The position numbers and the translations under genes were made by a program. From NCBI GenBank assembly GCA_964368275.1, contig CAYJAQ010000015.1:1-28646 (forward strand): 28,646 nt of DNA, in the 5' to 3' direction. Source of the stretch: CAYJAQ01 sp964368275. GTDB lineage: Bacteria; Bacillota_I; Bacilli_A; ML615J-28; CAG-313. Below, in pieces: positions 15,286-22,397 of the stretch (position 1 is the first letter of the stretch; the number at the start of each line of letters is the position of its first letter). A model generated the notes under the pieces. The model had not been told where the DNA came from, did not search any database, and saw nothing but the letters and a program-made list of their open reading frames with translations.

Positions 15286-16116
15286 ATGGCTATTAAAAAG
15301 TACAAACCGACGACTAATGGTCGCCGTAATATGTCTGTATTAACTTATGAAGAGATAACTACAGATACTCCTGAAAAAAGTCTATTAGTTTCCTTAAACA
15401 AAAAAGGCGGCCGTAATGCAAGTGGTAAGATTACTGTTCGACATAAAGGCGGCGGAGCTAAGAGAAAATATCGTATCATAGATTTTAAACGCGATAAAGA
15501 TGGCGTTATTGGGAAAGTTCAAACCATTGAATATGATCCAAATCGTAGTGCTAATATTGCTTTAATTCAATATGTTGATGGCGAAAAAAGATATATTCTT
15601 GCACCAAAAGAATTAACAGTTGGTATGACAGTTGTTTCTGGAGATACAGTTGATATTCGTATTGGCAACTGTTTACAATTAGGAAATATCCCAGTTGGTA
15701 CAATGGTTCACAATATTGAACTTCATCCCGGACATGGTGGACAATTAGCAAGAGCAGCTGGAACAAGCGCTCAAATCTTAGGTCGTGAAGAAAAATATGT
15801 TTTATTAAGATTACAAAGTGGCGAAGTTCGCCGTGTATTAAGTAATTGCCGTGCAACAGTTGGTGTTGTTGGCAACATCGATTATGCACTAGTAAATATT
15901 GGTAAAGCTGGACGTACTCGTCATATGGGTGTTCGCCCTACTGTACGTGGTTCGGTTATGAACCCTAATGATCACCCTCATGGTGGTGGTGAAGGACGTC
16001 AACCAATTGGACGTAAAGCTCCAATGACTCCTTGGGGTAAAATTGCCCTTGGTCTTAAGACTAGAAAAACAAAGAATAAATCAGACGCACTTATCGTTCG
16101 TCGTCGTAACGGTTAG
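15286..16116 (+). CDS. rplB: 50S ribosomal protein L2
   Basis: Core large-subunit protein needed for subunit association and peptidyl transfer. It has 276 residues, the standard length. MAIKKYKPTTNGRRNMS opens the N domain, followed by RHKGGGAKRKYRIIDFKR and the C-terminal NPNDHPHGGGEGRQPIGRK, whose His230 corresponds to the functionally important E. coli His229. A strong AGGAGG SD lies 8 bases before the ATG. Confidence 0.98.
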   Translation: MAIKKYKPTTNGRRNMSVLTYEEITTDTPEKSLLVSLNKKGGRNASGKITVRHKGGGAKRKYRIIDFKRDKDGVIGKVQTIEYDPNRSANIALIQYVDGEKRYILAPKELTVGMTVVSGDTVDIRIGNCLQLGNIPVGTMVHNIELHPGHGGQLARAAGTSAQILGREEKYVLLRLQSGEVRRVLSNCRATVGVVGNIDYALVNIGKAGRTRHMGVRPTVRGSVMNPNDHPHGGGEGRQPIGRKAPMTPWGKIALGLKTRKTKNKSDALIVRRRNG

Positions 16117-16134
16117 AAAGGAGAACTCAGATAT

Positions 16135-16413
16135 ATGGCACGTTCACTCAAAAAAGGTCCTTTTATTGATGAGCATTTAATGAAAAAAGTTGAAAAACTT
16201 AATGATGCTAATCAAAAGAAAGTAATCCAAACTTGGTCAAGAAGATCAACTATCTACCCTGCATTTGTTGGGCATACAGTAGCTGTGCATAATGGTAAAG
16301 TTCATTTACCTGTATATGTTACTGAAGATATGGTAGGTCATAAATTCGGTGAGTTCGCACCTACAAGAACATACCGTGGCCACGGAAAAGATAAGAAAGT
16401 AGCTAAGAAGTAA
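16135..16413 (+). CDS. rpsS: 30S ribosomal protein S19
   Basis: Small-subunit head protein contacting S13 and the A-site finger. The 92 residues start MARSLKKGPFIDEHLMKK and include TWSRRSTIYPAFVGHT, AVHNGKVHLPVYVTEDMVGH and KFGEFAPTRTYRGHG, all family hallmarks. SD AAAGGAG precedes at long spacing (about 12 bases). The last base of its TAA is the A of an upstream ATG that is not the likely rplV start. Confidence 0.98.
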   Translation: MARSLKKGPFIDEHLMKKVEKLNDANQKKVIQTWSRRSTIYPAFVGHTVAVHNGKVHLPVYVTEDMVGHKFGEFAPTRTYRGHGKDKKVAKK

Positions 16414-16420
16414 TGGAGGT
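16414..16420 (+). promoter_or_regulatory. SD deciding the rplV start
   Basis: TGGAGGT is ideally spaced (8 bases) for the ATG at 16428. It overlaps the in-frame ATG at 16413 and is too close to the ATG at 16422. Confidence 0.75.
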
Positions 16421-16427
16421 TATGAAT

Positions 16428-16766
16428 ATGGAAGCAAGAGCAATCGCTAAATCAGTAAGAATGTCTCCAAGAAAAGCTAGACTTGTTGTCGACTTAATTC
16501 GTGGAAAGAAAGTTGGCGAAGCAATAGCTATCGTTAACAATGTAGAAAGTACAGTAAAAGAAGTTATTGGGAAAGTATTAGACTCTGCAATCGCTAATGC
16601 TGTTAATAATAACAAAATGGACGCTGATAGTTTATATGTAAAAGAAATTTACGTAAATCCAGCTCAAACATTAAAAAGATATCGCCCTCGTGCAAAAGGT
16701 AGCGGTAATAGAATTTTGAAAAGAAAAAGCCATGTTACAGTAGTAGTGGCTGAAGCTTCTAAGTAA
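16428..16766 (+). CDS. rplV: 50S ribosomal protein L22
   Basis: Large-subunit protein whose beta hairpin lines the exit tunnel. With the ATG at 16428 it has 112 residues and starts MEARAIAKSVRMSPRKARLV, as in Bacillus (113 aa). Upstream in-frame ATGs at 16413 and 16422 are rejected because the SD (16414-16420) overlaps or crowds them. The tunnel hairpin YRPRAKGSGNRILKRKSHV is present near the C terminus. rpsC follows 11 bases after the stop. Confidence 0.97.
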   Translation: MEARAIAKSVRMSPRKARLVVDLIRGKKVGEAIAIVNNVESTVKEVIGKVLDSAIANAVNNNKMDADSLYVKEIYVNPAQTLKRYRPRAKGSGNRILKRKSHVTVVVAEASK

Positions 16767-16777
16767 GGAGGACGCAT

Positions 16778-17440
16778 ATGGGACAAAAAGTCAATCCAAT
16801 AGGTTTACGTATAGGTATCATCCGCAGTTGGGACGCTAAATGGTATGCTCCTAAAACTAAGGTTGCAGATTTACTACACGAAGATTTAAAAATTCGTGAG
16901 TTCTTAGATGAATTCTATAAAAATGCATATGTTTCACGTGTTGAAATTAAACGTACAGGTAAAAAAGTTATTGCATCAATTCATACAGCAAAACCTGGCG
17001 CAGTAATTGGCCGTGAAGGAAGTAAGAAAAATGAAGCTGTTAAAAGCTTAGAAAAAATTACTGGTAAGAATGTATTCTTAACAGTTGTTGAAATTAAAAA
17101 CCCAGATGTTGATGCAGCATTAGTTGCAAGAAAGATGGCTGAAGATCTAGAAAACCGTGCATCTTTCCGCCGTGTACAAAAGATGGCAATTCAACGCGCT
17201 TTAAAATCTGGTGCAAAAGGTATTAAAACTGCTATATCAGGTCGTTTAGGCGGCGCTGAAATCGCTCGTAGAGAAGGATATATTGAAGGTAGTGTTCCAC
17301 TACATACACTTCGTGCTAATATCGATTACGCTACAGCAGAAGCAGCAACTACATATGGTAAATTAGGTGTTAAAGTATGGATCAACAAAGGAGAAGTACT
17401 AACAGCTAAACAAAATGTTGTTAAGAAGGAGGACAAGTAA
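16778..17440 (+). CDS. rpsC: 30S ribosomal protein S3
   Basis: Small-subunit protein at the mRNA entry channel with helicase-associated basic residues. The 220 residues begin MGQKVNPIGLRIGIIRSWDA. The KH type-2 domain shows the GREG loop in AKPGAVIGREGSKK, and the C-terminal domain has RRVQKMAIQRALKSGAKGIK and SGRLGGAEIARREGY. An AAGGAGG SD precedes the ATG. The rplP start lies two bases after the stop. Confidence 0.98.
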   Translation: MGQKVNPIGLRIGIIRSWDAKWYAPKTKVADLLHEDLKIREFLDEFYKNAYVSRVEIKRTGKKVIASIHTAKPGAVIGREGSKKNEAVKSLEKITGKNVFLTVVEIKNPDVDAALVARKMAEDLENRASFRRVQKMAIQRALKSGAKGIKTAISGRLGGAEIARREGYIEGSVPLHTLRANIDYATAEAATTYGKLGVKVWINKGEVLTAKQNVVKKEDK

Positions 17441-17442
17441 TT

Positions 17443-17859
17443 ATGTTAATGCCTAAAAGAACTAAATATCGTCGTCCTCATCGTGTAAGTTATGAAGGAA
17501 AAGCTAAAGGCGGTAAAACTGTTGCTTTCGGTCAATTTGGTCTTCAATCACTTGAAGGTGCTTGGATCACTGACCGTCAAATTGAAGCTGCCCGTATTGC
17601 AATGACTCGTTATATGAAACGTGATGGTCAAGTATGGATTAAAATATTCCCACACTTAATCAAAACTAAGAAACCCCTAGAAGTTCGTATGGGTTCTGGT
17701 AAAGGTGCTCCTGACGGATATGTTGCTGTTGTAAAAAATGGCACAATTATGTTTGAAATTGGTGGCGTTTCAGAAGAAGTAGCTCGTGAAGCATTACGTT
17801 TAGCATCACATAAATTACCTGTTAAAACAAAATTTGTTGTAAGAGAAAGTGGTGAGTAA
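17443..17859 (+). CDS. rplP: 50S ribosomal protein L16
   Basis: Large-subunit protein near the A-site tRNA elbow. It has 138 residues, a little shorter than the 144 of B. subtilis. MLMPKRTKYRRPHR corresponds to MLLPKRVKYRR, supporting the first ATG; the SD AAGGAGG (17426-17432) lies within the end of rpsC. FGQFGLQSLEGAWITDRQIEAAR and RMGSGKGAPDGYVAVVK are diagnostic. One base separates its TAA from rpmC. Confidence 0.97.
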   Translation: MLMPKRTKYRRPHRVSYEGKAKGGKTVAFGQFGLQSLEGAWITDRQIEAARIAMTRYMKRDGQVWIKIFPHLIKTKKPLEVRMGSGKGAPDGYVAVVKNGTIMFEIGGVSEEVAREALRLASHKLPVKTKFVVRESGE

Positions 17860-17860
17860 G

Positions 17861-18100
17861 ATGGCTGCAAAGAAGACTACAAAAAAGCAAATCACAAAGG
17901 TTTCCCAAGTTAATCAAATCAGAAATTTGAAAGACAAAGAAATTGAAAAGAAAATTGCTGAATTAAAACAAGAATTATTTAACTTGCGTTTTCAAGCCGC
18001 TGTTGGAAAACTAGAAAACACTGCTCAATTACGCAAAGTAAAGAAAGAAATAGCTCGCGCTTACACTGTTCTTACAGAACGTGCTAACGAAGCTAAGTAG
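17861..18100 (+). CDS. rpmC: 50S ribosomal protein L29
   Basis: Small two-helix protein near the tunnel exit. The L29 core is clear from about residue 22 (NQIRNLKDKEIEKKIAEL..KQELFNLRFQAAVGKLENTA). With the ATG at 17861 the protein is 79 residues, about 13 longer than usual because of a Lys/Thr-rich N-terminal extension starting MAAKKTTKKQ. A GTG at 17849 inside rplP is in frame but improbable. SD GGTGAG is supplied by the end of rplP, indicating coupling. Confidence 0.95.
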   Translation: MAAKKTTKKQITKVSQVNQIRNLKDKEIEKKIAELKQELFNLRFQAAVGKLENTAQLRKVKKEIARAYTVLTERANEAK

Positions 18101-18109
18101 GAGGCTAAC

Positions 18110-18370
18110 ATGGAAAGAAATACTCGTAAAACTTATGTTGGTGTTGTCGTTTCAGCAACAAACGATAAGACTATAACAGTTAAAGTAGAAACACATCGTA
18201 AGCACCCTCTATATAAGAAGAGTGTAAAATACTCAAAGAAATTTGCTGCACATGATGAACAAAATAGTGCTAAAGTTGGTGACGTTGTTGAAATTATGGA
18301 AACACGCCCACTATCAAAGACAAAACATTGTCGTTTAGTAAGAATTGTTCAAGAAGCAGTAATAATTTAG
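18110..18370 (+). CDS. rpsQ: 30S ribosomal protein S17
   Basis: OB-fold small-subunit protein, a primary 16S rRNA binder. The 86 residues have the family pattern RKTYVGVVVSATNDKTITVKVE, HPLYKKSVKYSKKFAAHDE, then GDVVEIMETRPLSKTKHCRLV. The SD AGGAGG overlaps the TAG stop of rpmC (TAGGAGG), so the two are translationally coupled. Length and start agree with Bacillus S17. Confidence 0.97.
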   Translation: MERNTRKTYVGVVVSATNDKTITVKVETHRKHPLYKKSVKYSKKFAAHDEQNSAKVGDVVEIMETRPLSKTKHCRLVRIVQEAVII

Positions 18371-18386
18371 TAGGAGGTAATTGAGC

Positions 18387-18755
18387 ATGGTTCAACAAGA
18401 AACAAGAGTCAATGTAGCTGATAACTCAGGTGCAAAACAATTACTAATTATTAAAATTTTAGGTGGTACAAATCACCACGTTGCAAACATCGGTGATATC
18501 GTAGTTTGCGCTGTTAAATCTGCTAGCACAGGTGGCCAAGTTAAAAAAGGTGACGTTGTAAAAGCAGTAATCGTACGTACAAAACACGGACTAAGAAGAA
18601 ACGACGGTTCATACATCAAATTTGATGATAATGCAGCTGTTATTATTCGTGAAGACAAAACTCCTCGTGGAACACGTATTTTCGGCCCAGTTGCTCGTGA
18701 ATTACGTGAAAAAGACTTTATGAAGATCGTATCTCTAGCTCCGGAAGTGCTATAG
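18387..18755 (+). CDS. rplN: 50S ribosomal protein L14
   Basis: Large-subunit protein forming an intersubunit bridge and the site for RsfS/IF-6-type factors. The ATG at 18387 gives MVQQETRVNVADNSGAK and exactly 122 residues, the universal length; a TTG two codons upstream is rejected because AGGAGG (18372-18377) is better spaced for the ATG. RTKHGLRRNDGSYIKFDDNA and GPVARELREKDFMKIVSLAPEV are diagnostic. First gene of the spc segment. Confidence 0.98.
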   Translation: MVQQETRVNVADNSGAKQLLIIKILGGTNHHVANIGDIVVCAVKSASTGGQVKKGDVVKAVIVRTKHGLRRNDGSYIKFDDNAAVIIREDKTPRGTRIFGPVARELREKDFMKIVSLAPEVL

Positions 18756-18765
18756 GAGGAAGTCT

Positions 18766-19131
18766 ATGAAAATCAAAAAAGGTGATATCGTAGCAGTAAC
18801 TACAGGTAAAGATAAACCTGTTCGTGGAAACTATAAAACTGGCGAAGTTTTAAAAGTTTATCCAAACGAAAGTAAAGTTATTGTTAAGGGAATAAACATT
18901 ATAACTAAACATAATCGTCCATCTAATGCACATCCTGATGGAGGTATTGAAAAGAAAGAAGCTAAAATGGATATTTCTAATGTAGCTTACTTAGATCCTG
19001 TTAAAAAACAACCAACAAGAATTCGTTATGAATACGAAAAGGATGCTGATGGCAATATTAAAAAAGATGCTAAAGGCAACAAAATTAAATATCGTGTAGC
19101 TGTACTTTCGGGTACAAGAATCGATAAGTAG
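18766..19131 (+). CDS. rplX: 50S ribosomal protein L24 (with insertion)
   Basis: Assembly-initiating KOW-domain protein at the tunnel exit. The core is canonical: KKGDIVAVTTGKDK at the N terminus, VIVKGINIITKH and an NVAYLDP segment. The product is 121 residues, about 18 longer than B. subtilis L24. The extra residues (about 91-108, EKDADGNIKKDAKGNKIK) lie between PTRIRYEY and YRVAVLSG and look like a short charged repeat with two D-x-x-GN units. No frameshift is needed. Its SD overlaps the rplN stop (TAGGAGG). Confidence 0.95.
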   Translation: MKIKKGDIVAVTTGKDKPVRGNYKTGEVLKVYPNESKVIVKGINIITKHNRPSNAHPDGGIEKKEAKMDISNVAYLDPVKKQPTRIRYEYEKDADGNIKKDAKGNKIKYRVAVLSGTRIDK

Positions 19132-19147
19132 GAATGGAGGATTACAG

Positions 19148-19687
19148 ATGAATCGTGTTTTAGATTATTACAAAAATAGTGTAGTAAAACAATTAACAGA
19201 ACAATTTGGTTACACAACTGTAATGCAAGTTCCGAAGATTGAAAAGATAGTAGTTAATATGGGTATTGGTGATTCAATTGCTAATTCTAAATTATTAGAC
19301 GCAGCTGTTGAAGATCTAACAACTATTACTGGTCAAAAACCATTAATTACTAAAGCAAGAAAATCAATCGCTGTCTTCAAATTACGTGAAGGCATGTCAA
19401 TTGGTGCCAAGGTAACTTTGCGTGGTGAAAGAATGTATGAGTTTTTCGATAAACTAGTTTCAATTTCACTTCCACGTGTAAGAGACTTCCGTGGTGTAAA
19501 TCCTAACTCTTTTGATGGACGTGGAAACTACACAATTGGTGTTAAAGAACAATTAATTTTCACAGAAATCAATTATGATAAAGTATTAAAGATCCGTGGT
19601 ATGGATATCGTTATTGTAACAACTGCAAAATCTGATGAAGAAGGCCGTGCTCTATTGAGCTTACTCGGTATGCCTTTTAGAAAGTAG
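19148..19687 (+). CDS. rplE: 50S ribosomal protein L5
   Basis: Central protuberance protein that binds 5S rRNA and contacts P-site tRNA. It has 179 residues, as in Bacillus. Diagnostic segments are MQVPKIEKIVVNMGIGD, QKPLITKARKSIAVFKLREG, RDFRGVNPNSFDGRGNY and GVKEQLIFTEINYDK, ending LLGMPFRK. GGAGG SD lies 7 bases before the ATG. The Zn-type S14 gene follows. Confidence 0.98.
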   Translation: MNRVLDYYKNSVVKQLTEQFGYTTVMQVPKIEKIVVNMGIGDSIANSKLLDAAVEDLTTITGQKPLITKARKSIAVFKLREGMSIGAKVTLRGERMYEFFDKLVSISLPRVRDFRGVNPNSFDGRGNYTIGVKEQLIFTEINYDKVLKIRGMDIVIVTTAKSDEEGRALLSLLGMPFRK

Positions 19688-19700
19688 AGGTAAAGAATAT

Positions 19701-19886
19701 ATGGCTAAAACATCACAAAAAGTAAGATGCAACCGAACTAATAAATTCGGTGTTAGAGAATACACTCGTTGCGAACGTTGTGGAAGACCTCATGCTGTTT
19801 ATCGCAAATTCAAATTATGTCGTGTTTGCTTTAGAGAATTAGCATATAAAGGTATGATTCCAGGCGTTACAAAATCGAGCTGGTAG
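19701..19886 (+). CDS. rpsN: 30S ribosomal protein S14, type Z (zinc-binding)
   Basis: Small-subunit head protein. The 61-residue form carries a zinc ribbon with Cys24, Cys27, Cys40 and Cys43 (CERC and CRVC), the standard form in Bacillota operons, also called rpsZ. MAKTSQKVRCNRTNKFGVREYTR and the ending GMIPGVTKSSW match the family. SD is AGAGG, weaker than its neighbours. A zinc-free S14 paralogue, if any, is outside the window. Confidence 0.97.
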   Translation: MAKTSQKVRCNRTNKFGVREYTRCERCGRPHAVYRKFKLCRVCFRELAYKGMIPGVTKSSW

Positions 19887-19899
19887 AAGGAGGTCTACT

Positions 19900-20295
19900 A
19901 TGGTTATGACTGATCCAATTGCTGATTTGCTAACTAGAATCCGTAATGCTAATCAAGAAAAACACGAAAGTGTTATTATCCCAGCATCACGTTTAAAACT
20001 AGAAGTTCTTCGCGTATTAAAAGAAGAAGGCTATATTAGCGATTTTGAAAAAACTGATGACAGCAAACAAGGCATCATCAAAATTACATTAAAATATGTA
20101 AACAAAGTAAGAGTTATAAAGGGTTTAAAGAGAATCTCTAAACCTGGATTAAGAGTATATGCTAAGAAAGACGAATTACCTAAGGTATTAAATGGTTTAG
20201 GTATAGCAATCGTCTCTACATCAAGTGGTGTGATGACAGACCGTGAAGCACGCCAAAAAAATCTTGGTGGCGAAGTATTAGCATATGTTTGGTAA
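19900..20295 (+). CDS. rpsH: 30S ribosomal protein S8
   Basis: 16S rRNA central-domain organiser; in E. coli it represses the spc operon. The 131 residues start MVMTDPIADLLTRIRNANQ, like Bacillus, and the AAGGAGGT SD is 6 bases from this ATG, so it is preferred over the ATG at 19906. The C-terminal STSSGVMTDREARQKNLGGEVLAYVW is diagnostic. No S8-type target site was recognised nearby. Confidence 0.98.
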   Translation: MVMTDPIADLLTRIRNANQEKHESVIIPASRLKLEVLRVLKEEGYISDFEKTDDSKQGIIKITLKYVNKVRVIKGLKRISKPGLRVYAKKDELPKVLNGLGIAIVSTSSGVMTDREARQKNLGGEVLAYVW

Positions 20296-20310
20296 GGATG
20301 GTAATGTAAT

Positions 20311-20847
20311 ATGTCACGTATAGGAAATAAACACATCACTATCCCTGCTGGTGTAACTGTTGAATTAAACGGTAACACAGTTAATGTAAAGGGTGCTAAA
20401 GGGCAAATAGAATATACTTTTAACCCTGATATCAATGTTGAAGTAAAAGAAGGCACAATATATGTAACTCGTCCAAGTGATGACAAGAATCATCGTGCAT
20501 TACATGGTACAACAAGAGCCGTTATTAATAATATGGTTAATGGTGTTCATGAAGGCTTTGAAAAAGTTCTTGAAATCCAAGGCACAGGTTATCGTGCTCA
20601 ATTACAAGGTAAGACTTTAGTTGTTAATGCAGGTTATTCACATCCTGTTGAAATGGCTATTCCTGCAGGTCTTACTATAACTGTACCAACACCTACAGAA
20701 ATTCATGTAGCTGGTTGTGATAAACAACTTGTTGGTCAATTTGCGGCTGATATCCGTATTATACGTAAACCAGAACCTTACAAAGGTAAAGGTATCCGTT
20801 ATAAAGGCGAATATGTACGTCATAAAGAAGGAAAGAAAGCTAAGTAG
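20311..20847 (+). CDS. rplF: 50S ribosomal protein L6
   Basis: Large-subunit protein beside the factor-binding site. The 178 residues contain two copies of the L6 fold: MSRIGNKHITIPAGVTVELN with VKGAKG in the first and EIQGTGYRAQLQGKTLVVNAGYSHPV in the second, then the signature RKPEPYKGKGIRYKGEYVR. The SD (AAGGATGG) overlaps the end of rpsH and is imperfect, so coupling with rpsH may matter. Confidence 0.98.
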   Translation: MSRIGNKHITIPAGVTVELNGNTVNVKGAKGQIEYTFNPDINVEVKEGTIYVTRPSDDKNHRALHGTTRAVINNMVNGVHEGFEKVLEIQGTGYRAQLQGKTLVVNAGYSHPVEMAIPAGLTITVPTPTEIHVAGCDKQLVGQFAADIRIIRKPEPYKGKGIRYKGEYVRHKEGKKAK

Positions 20848-20867
20848 AAAGGAGCAACAATTAAATT

Positions 20868-21230
20868 ATGATTACTAAAAAATCAAAAGACGCATCACGT
20901 GTTAAGAGACATGTTAGATTAAGAGCCAATCTTAATGGTACATCTGAAAGACCACGTCTTGCAGTTTATCGTTCTAATAAGAACATTTCAGTTCAAATTA
21001 TTGATGATGTAAAACAAATTACACTAGTTGCTGCTTCTACAAAAGAACATGGCAACAAAGCAGCTAATGGTGCTAATATAGAAGCTGCAAAATTAGTTGG
21101 TCAAACAATAGCTAAGCGTGCTTTAGAAGCTGGTATTACTACTGTAGTTTTTGACCGTGGTGGATATTTATTCCACGGACGTGTAAAAGCTTTAGCAGAT
21201 GCTGCTCGTGAAGCAGGACTTAAGTTTTAG
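20868..21230 (+). CDS. rplR: 50S ribosomal protein L18
   Basis: 5S rRNA-binding protein of the central protuberance. MITKKSKDASRVKRHVRLRA to the C-terminal VFDRGGYLFHGRVKALADAAREAGLKF gives 120 residues, the same as Bacillus. The SD AAAGGAG is 13 bases before the ATG, unusually far, but sequence conservation supports this start. Its TAG stop forms TAGGAGG with the rpsE SD. Confidence 0.97.
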   Translation: MITKKSKDASRVKRHVRLRANLNGTSERPRLAVYRSNKNISVQIIDDVKQITLVAASTKEHGNKAANGANIEAAKLVGQTIAKRALEAGITTVVFDRGGYLFHGRVKALADAAREAGLKF

Positions 21231-21239
21231 GAGGTAACT

Positions 21240-21752
21240 ATGCGTAAAGATGAAATGAAAGTTCAAGAAGAAAAAGAATTTGAAGAACGCGTTGTAGTTA
21301 TCAACCGTGTAACTAAAGTTGTTAAAGGTGGTAGACGTTTCCGTTTTGCTGCTTTAGTAGTTGTTGGTGATTTTAAAGGCCGCGTAGGTTTTGGTACAGG
21401 AAAAGCACAAGAAGTTCCAGAAGCTATTAAAAAGGCTGTTGAAGATGCTAAGAAAAATATTATTGAAGTTCCAGTTGTAGGAACAACTATTCCACATGCT
21501 ATTACAGGTATCGCTGGTGCTGGTCAAGTATTCTTGAAACCTGCTCCTAGTGGAACTGGTATTATTGCTGGTGGCCCTGTGCGTAATGTAGTTGAACTTG
21601 CTGGTATTCAAGATATTTATTCTAAATCACAAGGTTCTTGCACACCAATCAATATTGTACGTGCTACATTTGAAGGCTTAAAAGCTTTACGTACTGTTGA
21701 ACAAGTAGCTGCACTTCGTGGTAAAGAAGTATCAGAAATTAGAGGTAAGTAG
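21240..21752 (+). CDS. rpsE: 30S ribosomal protein S5
   Basis: Small-subunit protein at the mRNA entry channel, involved in accuracy. The 170 residues hold the double-stranded RNA-binding-like N domain (FEERVVVINRVTKVVKGGRRFRFAALVVVGD in parts, with VVKGGRRFRFAALVVVGD clear), GRVGFGTGKAQEVPEAIKKA and the second domain with HAITGIAGAGQVFLKPAPSGTGIIAGG. AGGAGG overlaps the rplR stop. Nothing unusual. Confidence 0.98.
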   Translation: MRKDEMKVQEEKEFEERVVVINRVTKVVKGGRRFRFAALVVVGDFKGRVGFGTGKAQEVPEAIKKAVEDAKKNIIEVPVVGTTIPHAITGIAGAGQVFLKPAPSGTGIIAGGPVRNVVELAGIQDIYSKSQGSCTPINIVRATFEGLKALRTVEQVAALRGKEVSEIRGK

Positions 21753-21753
21753 T

Positions 21754-21942
21754 ATGGCTAAAGAAAAACAATTAAAGATTAAGTTAGTAAAAAGTCCAAT
21801 TACTTATGCAAAGAATCAAAGAGAAACTTTAAAAGCTTTAGGCTTAACTAAGATGAATAAAGAAGTTATCAAAGTTGATAACCCTGCTATTCGTGGAATG
21901 GTAAAAACTGTTTCACACTTAGTAAGCGTAGAAGAAGCTTAG
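21754..21942 (+). CDS. rpmD: 50S ribosomal protein L30
   Basis: Small large-subunit protein. The ATG at 21754 gives 62 residues starting MAKEKQLKIKLVKSPITY and including NQRETLKALGLTKMNKEV and NPAIRGMVKTVSHLV, normal for bacterial L30. An open frame extends upstream into rpsE to 21718, but AGAGGT (21741-21746), 7 bases before 21754, fixes the start. One base separates it from the rpsE stop. Confidence 0.96.
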   Translation: MAKEKQLKIKLVKSPITYAKNQRETLKALGLTKMNKEVIKVDNPAIRGMVKTVSHLVSVEEA

Positions 21943-21953
21943 GAGGTCCAAAC

Positions 21954-22394
21954 ATGAAATTACATGAATTACAACCTGTTGCTGGTGCAAGACATTACAA
22001 GAAACGCGTTGGTCGCGGTACTGGTAGTGGAATGGGTAAAACAGCTACACGTGGTCACAAAGGACAAAATTCAAGAAGTGGCGGCGGTGTTCGTCCTGGA
22101 TTTGAAGGTGGACAAACACCATTGTTCAAACGTTTGCCAAAACGTGGATTTACTAATGTAAACCGTATTGATTATGCAATCGTTAATGTATCAGATTTAA
22201 ATTGTTTTGAAGCTGGATCAGTAGTTGATTTAAAAGCTTTACAAGAAAAAGGATTAATCAAAAAAGAATATGAGGGAGTTAAAGTATTAGGTAATGGAGA
22301 TCTACAAGTAGCTCTTACAGTTAAAGCTAAAAAGTTCTCTAAGACCGCTAGTGAAAAAATCAGCGCTGCTGGTGGAACAACTGAGGTACTTTAA
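21954..22394 (+). CDS. rplO: 50S ribosomal protein L15
   Basis: Late-assembly large-subunit protein. It has 146 residues, the same as B. subtilis. MKLHELQPVAGARHYKKRVGRG, GMGKTATRGHKGQNSRSGGGVRPGFEGGQTP in consecutive parts, and LFKRLPKRGFTN are diagnostic. The SD AGGAGG overlaps the rpmD stop (TAGGAGG). secY begins three bases after the TAA. Confidence 0.98.
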   Translation: MKLHELQPVAGARHYKKRVGRGTGSGMGKTATRGHKGQNSRSGGGVRPGFEGGQTPLFKRLPKRGFTNVNRIDYAIVNVSDLNCFEAGSVVDLKALQEKGLIKKEYEGVKVLGNGDLQVALTVKAKKFSKTASEKISAAGGTTEVL

Positions 22395-22397
22395 TAT

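Noticed and set aside
15551..15889. Minus-strand open frame of 112 codons inside rplB
   Set aside because: Antisense to a perfectly conserved L2 coding region; composition is that of a shadow frame.
18381..18386. TTG start for rplN two codons upstream
   Set aside because: The ATG at 18387 gives the universal 122-residue L14 and has better SD spacing.
20031..20486. Minus-strand open frame of 151 codons across rpsH and rplF
   Set aside because: Antisense shadow of two clearly conserved ribosomal protein genes; no SD and no recognisable protein.
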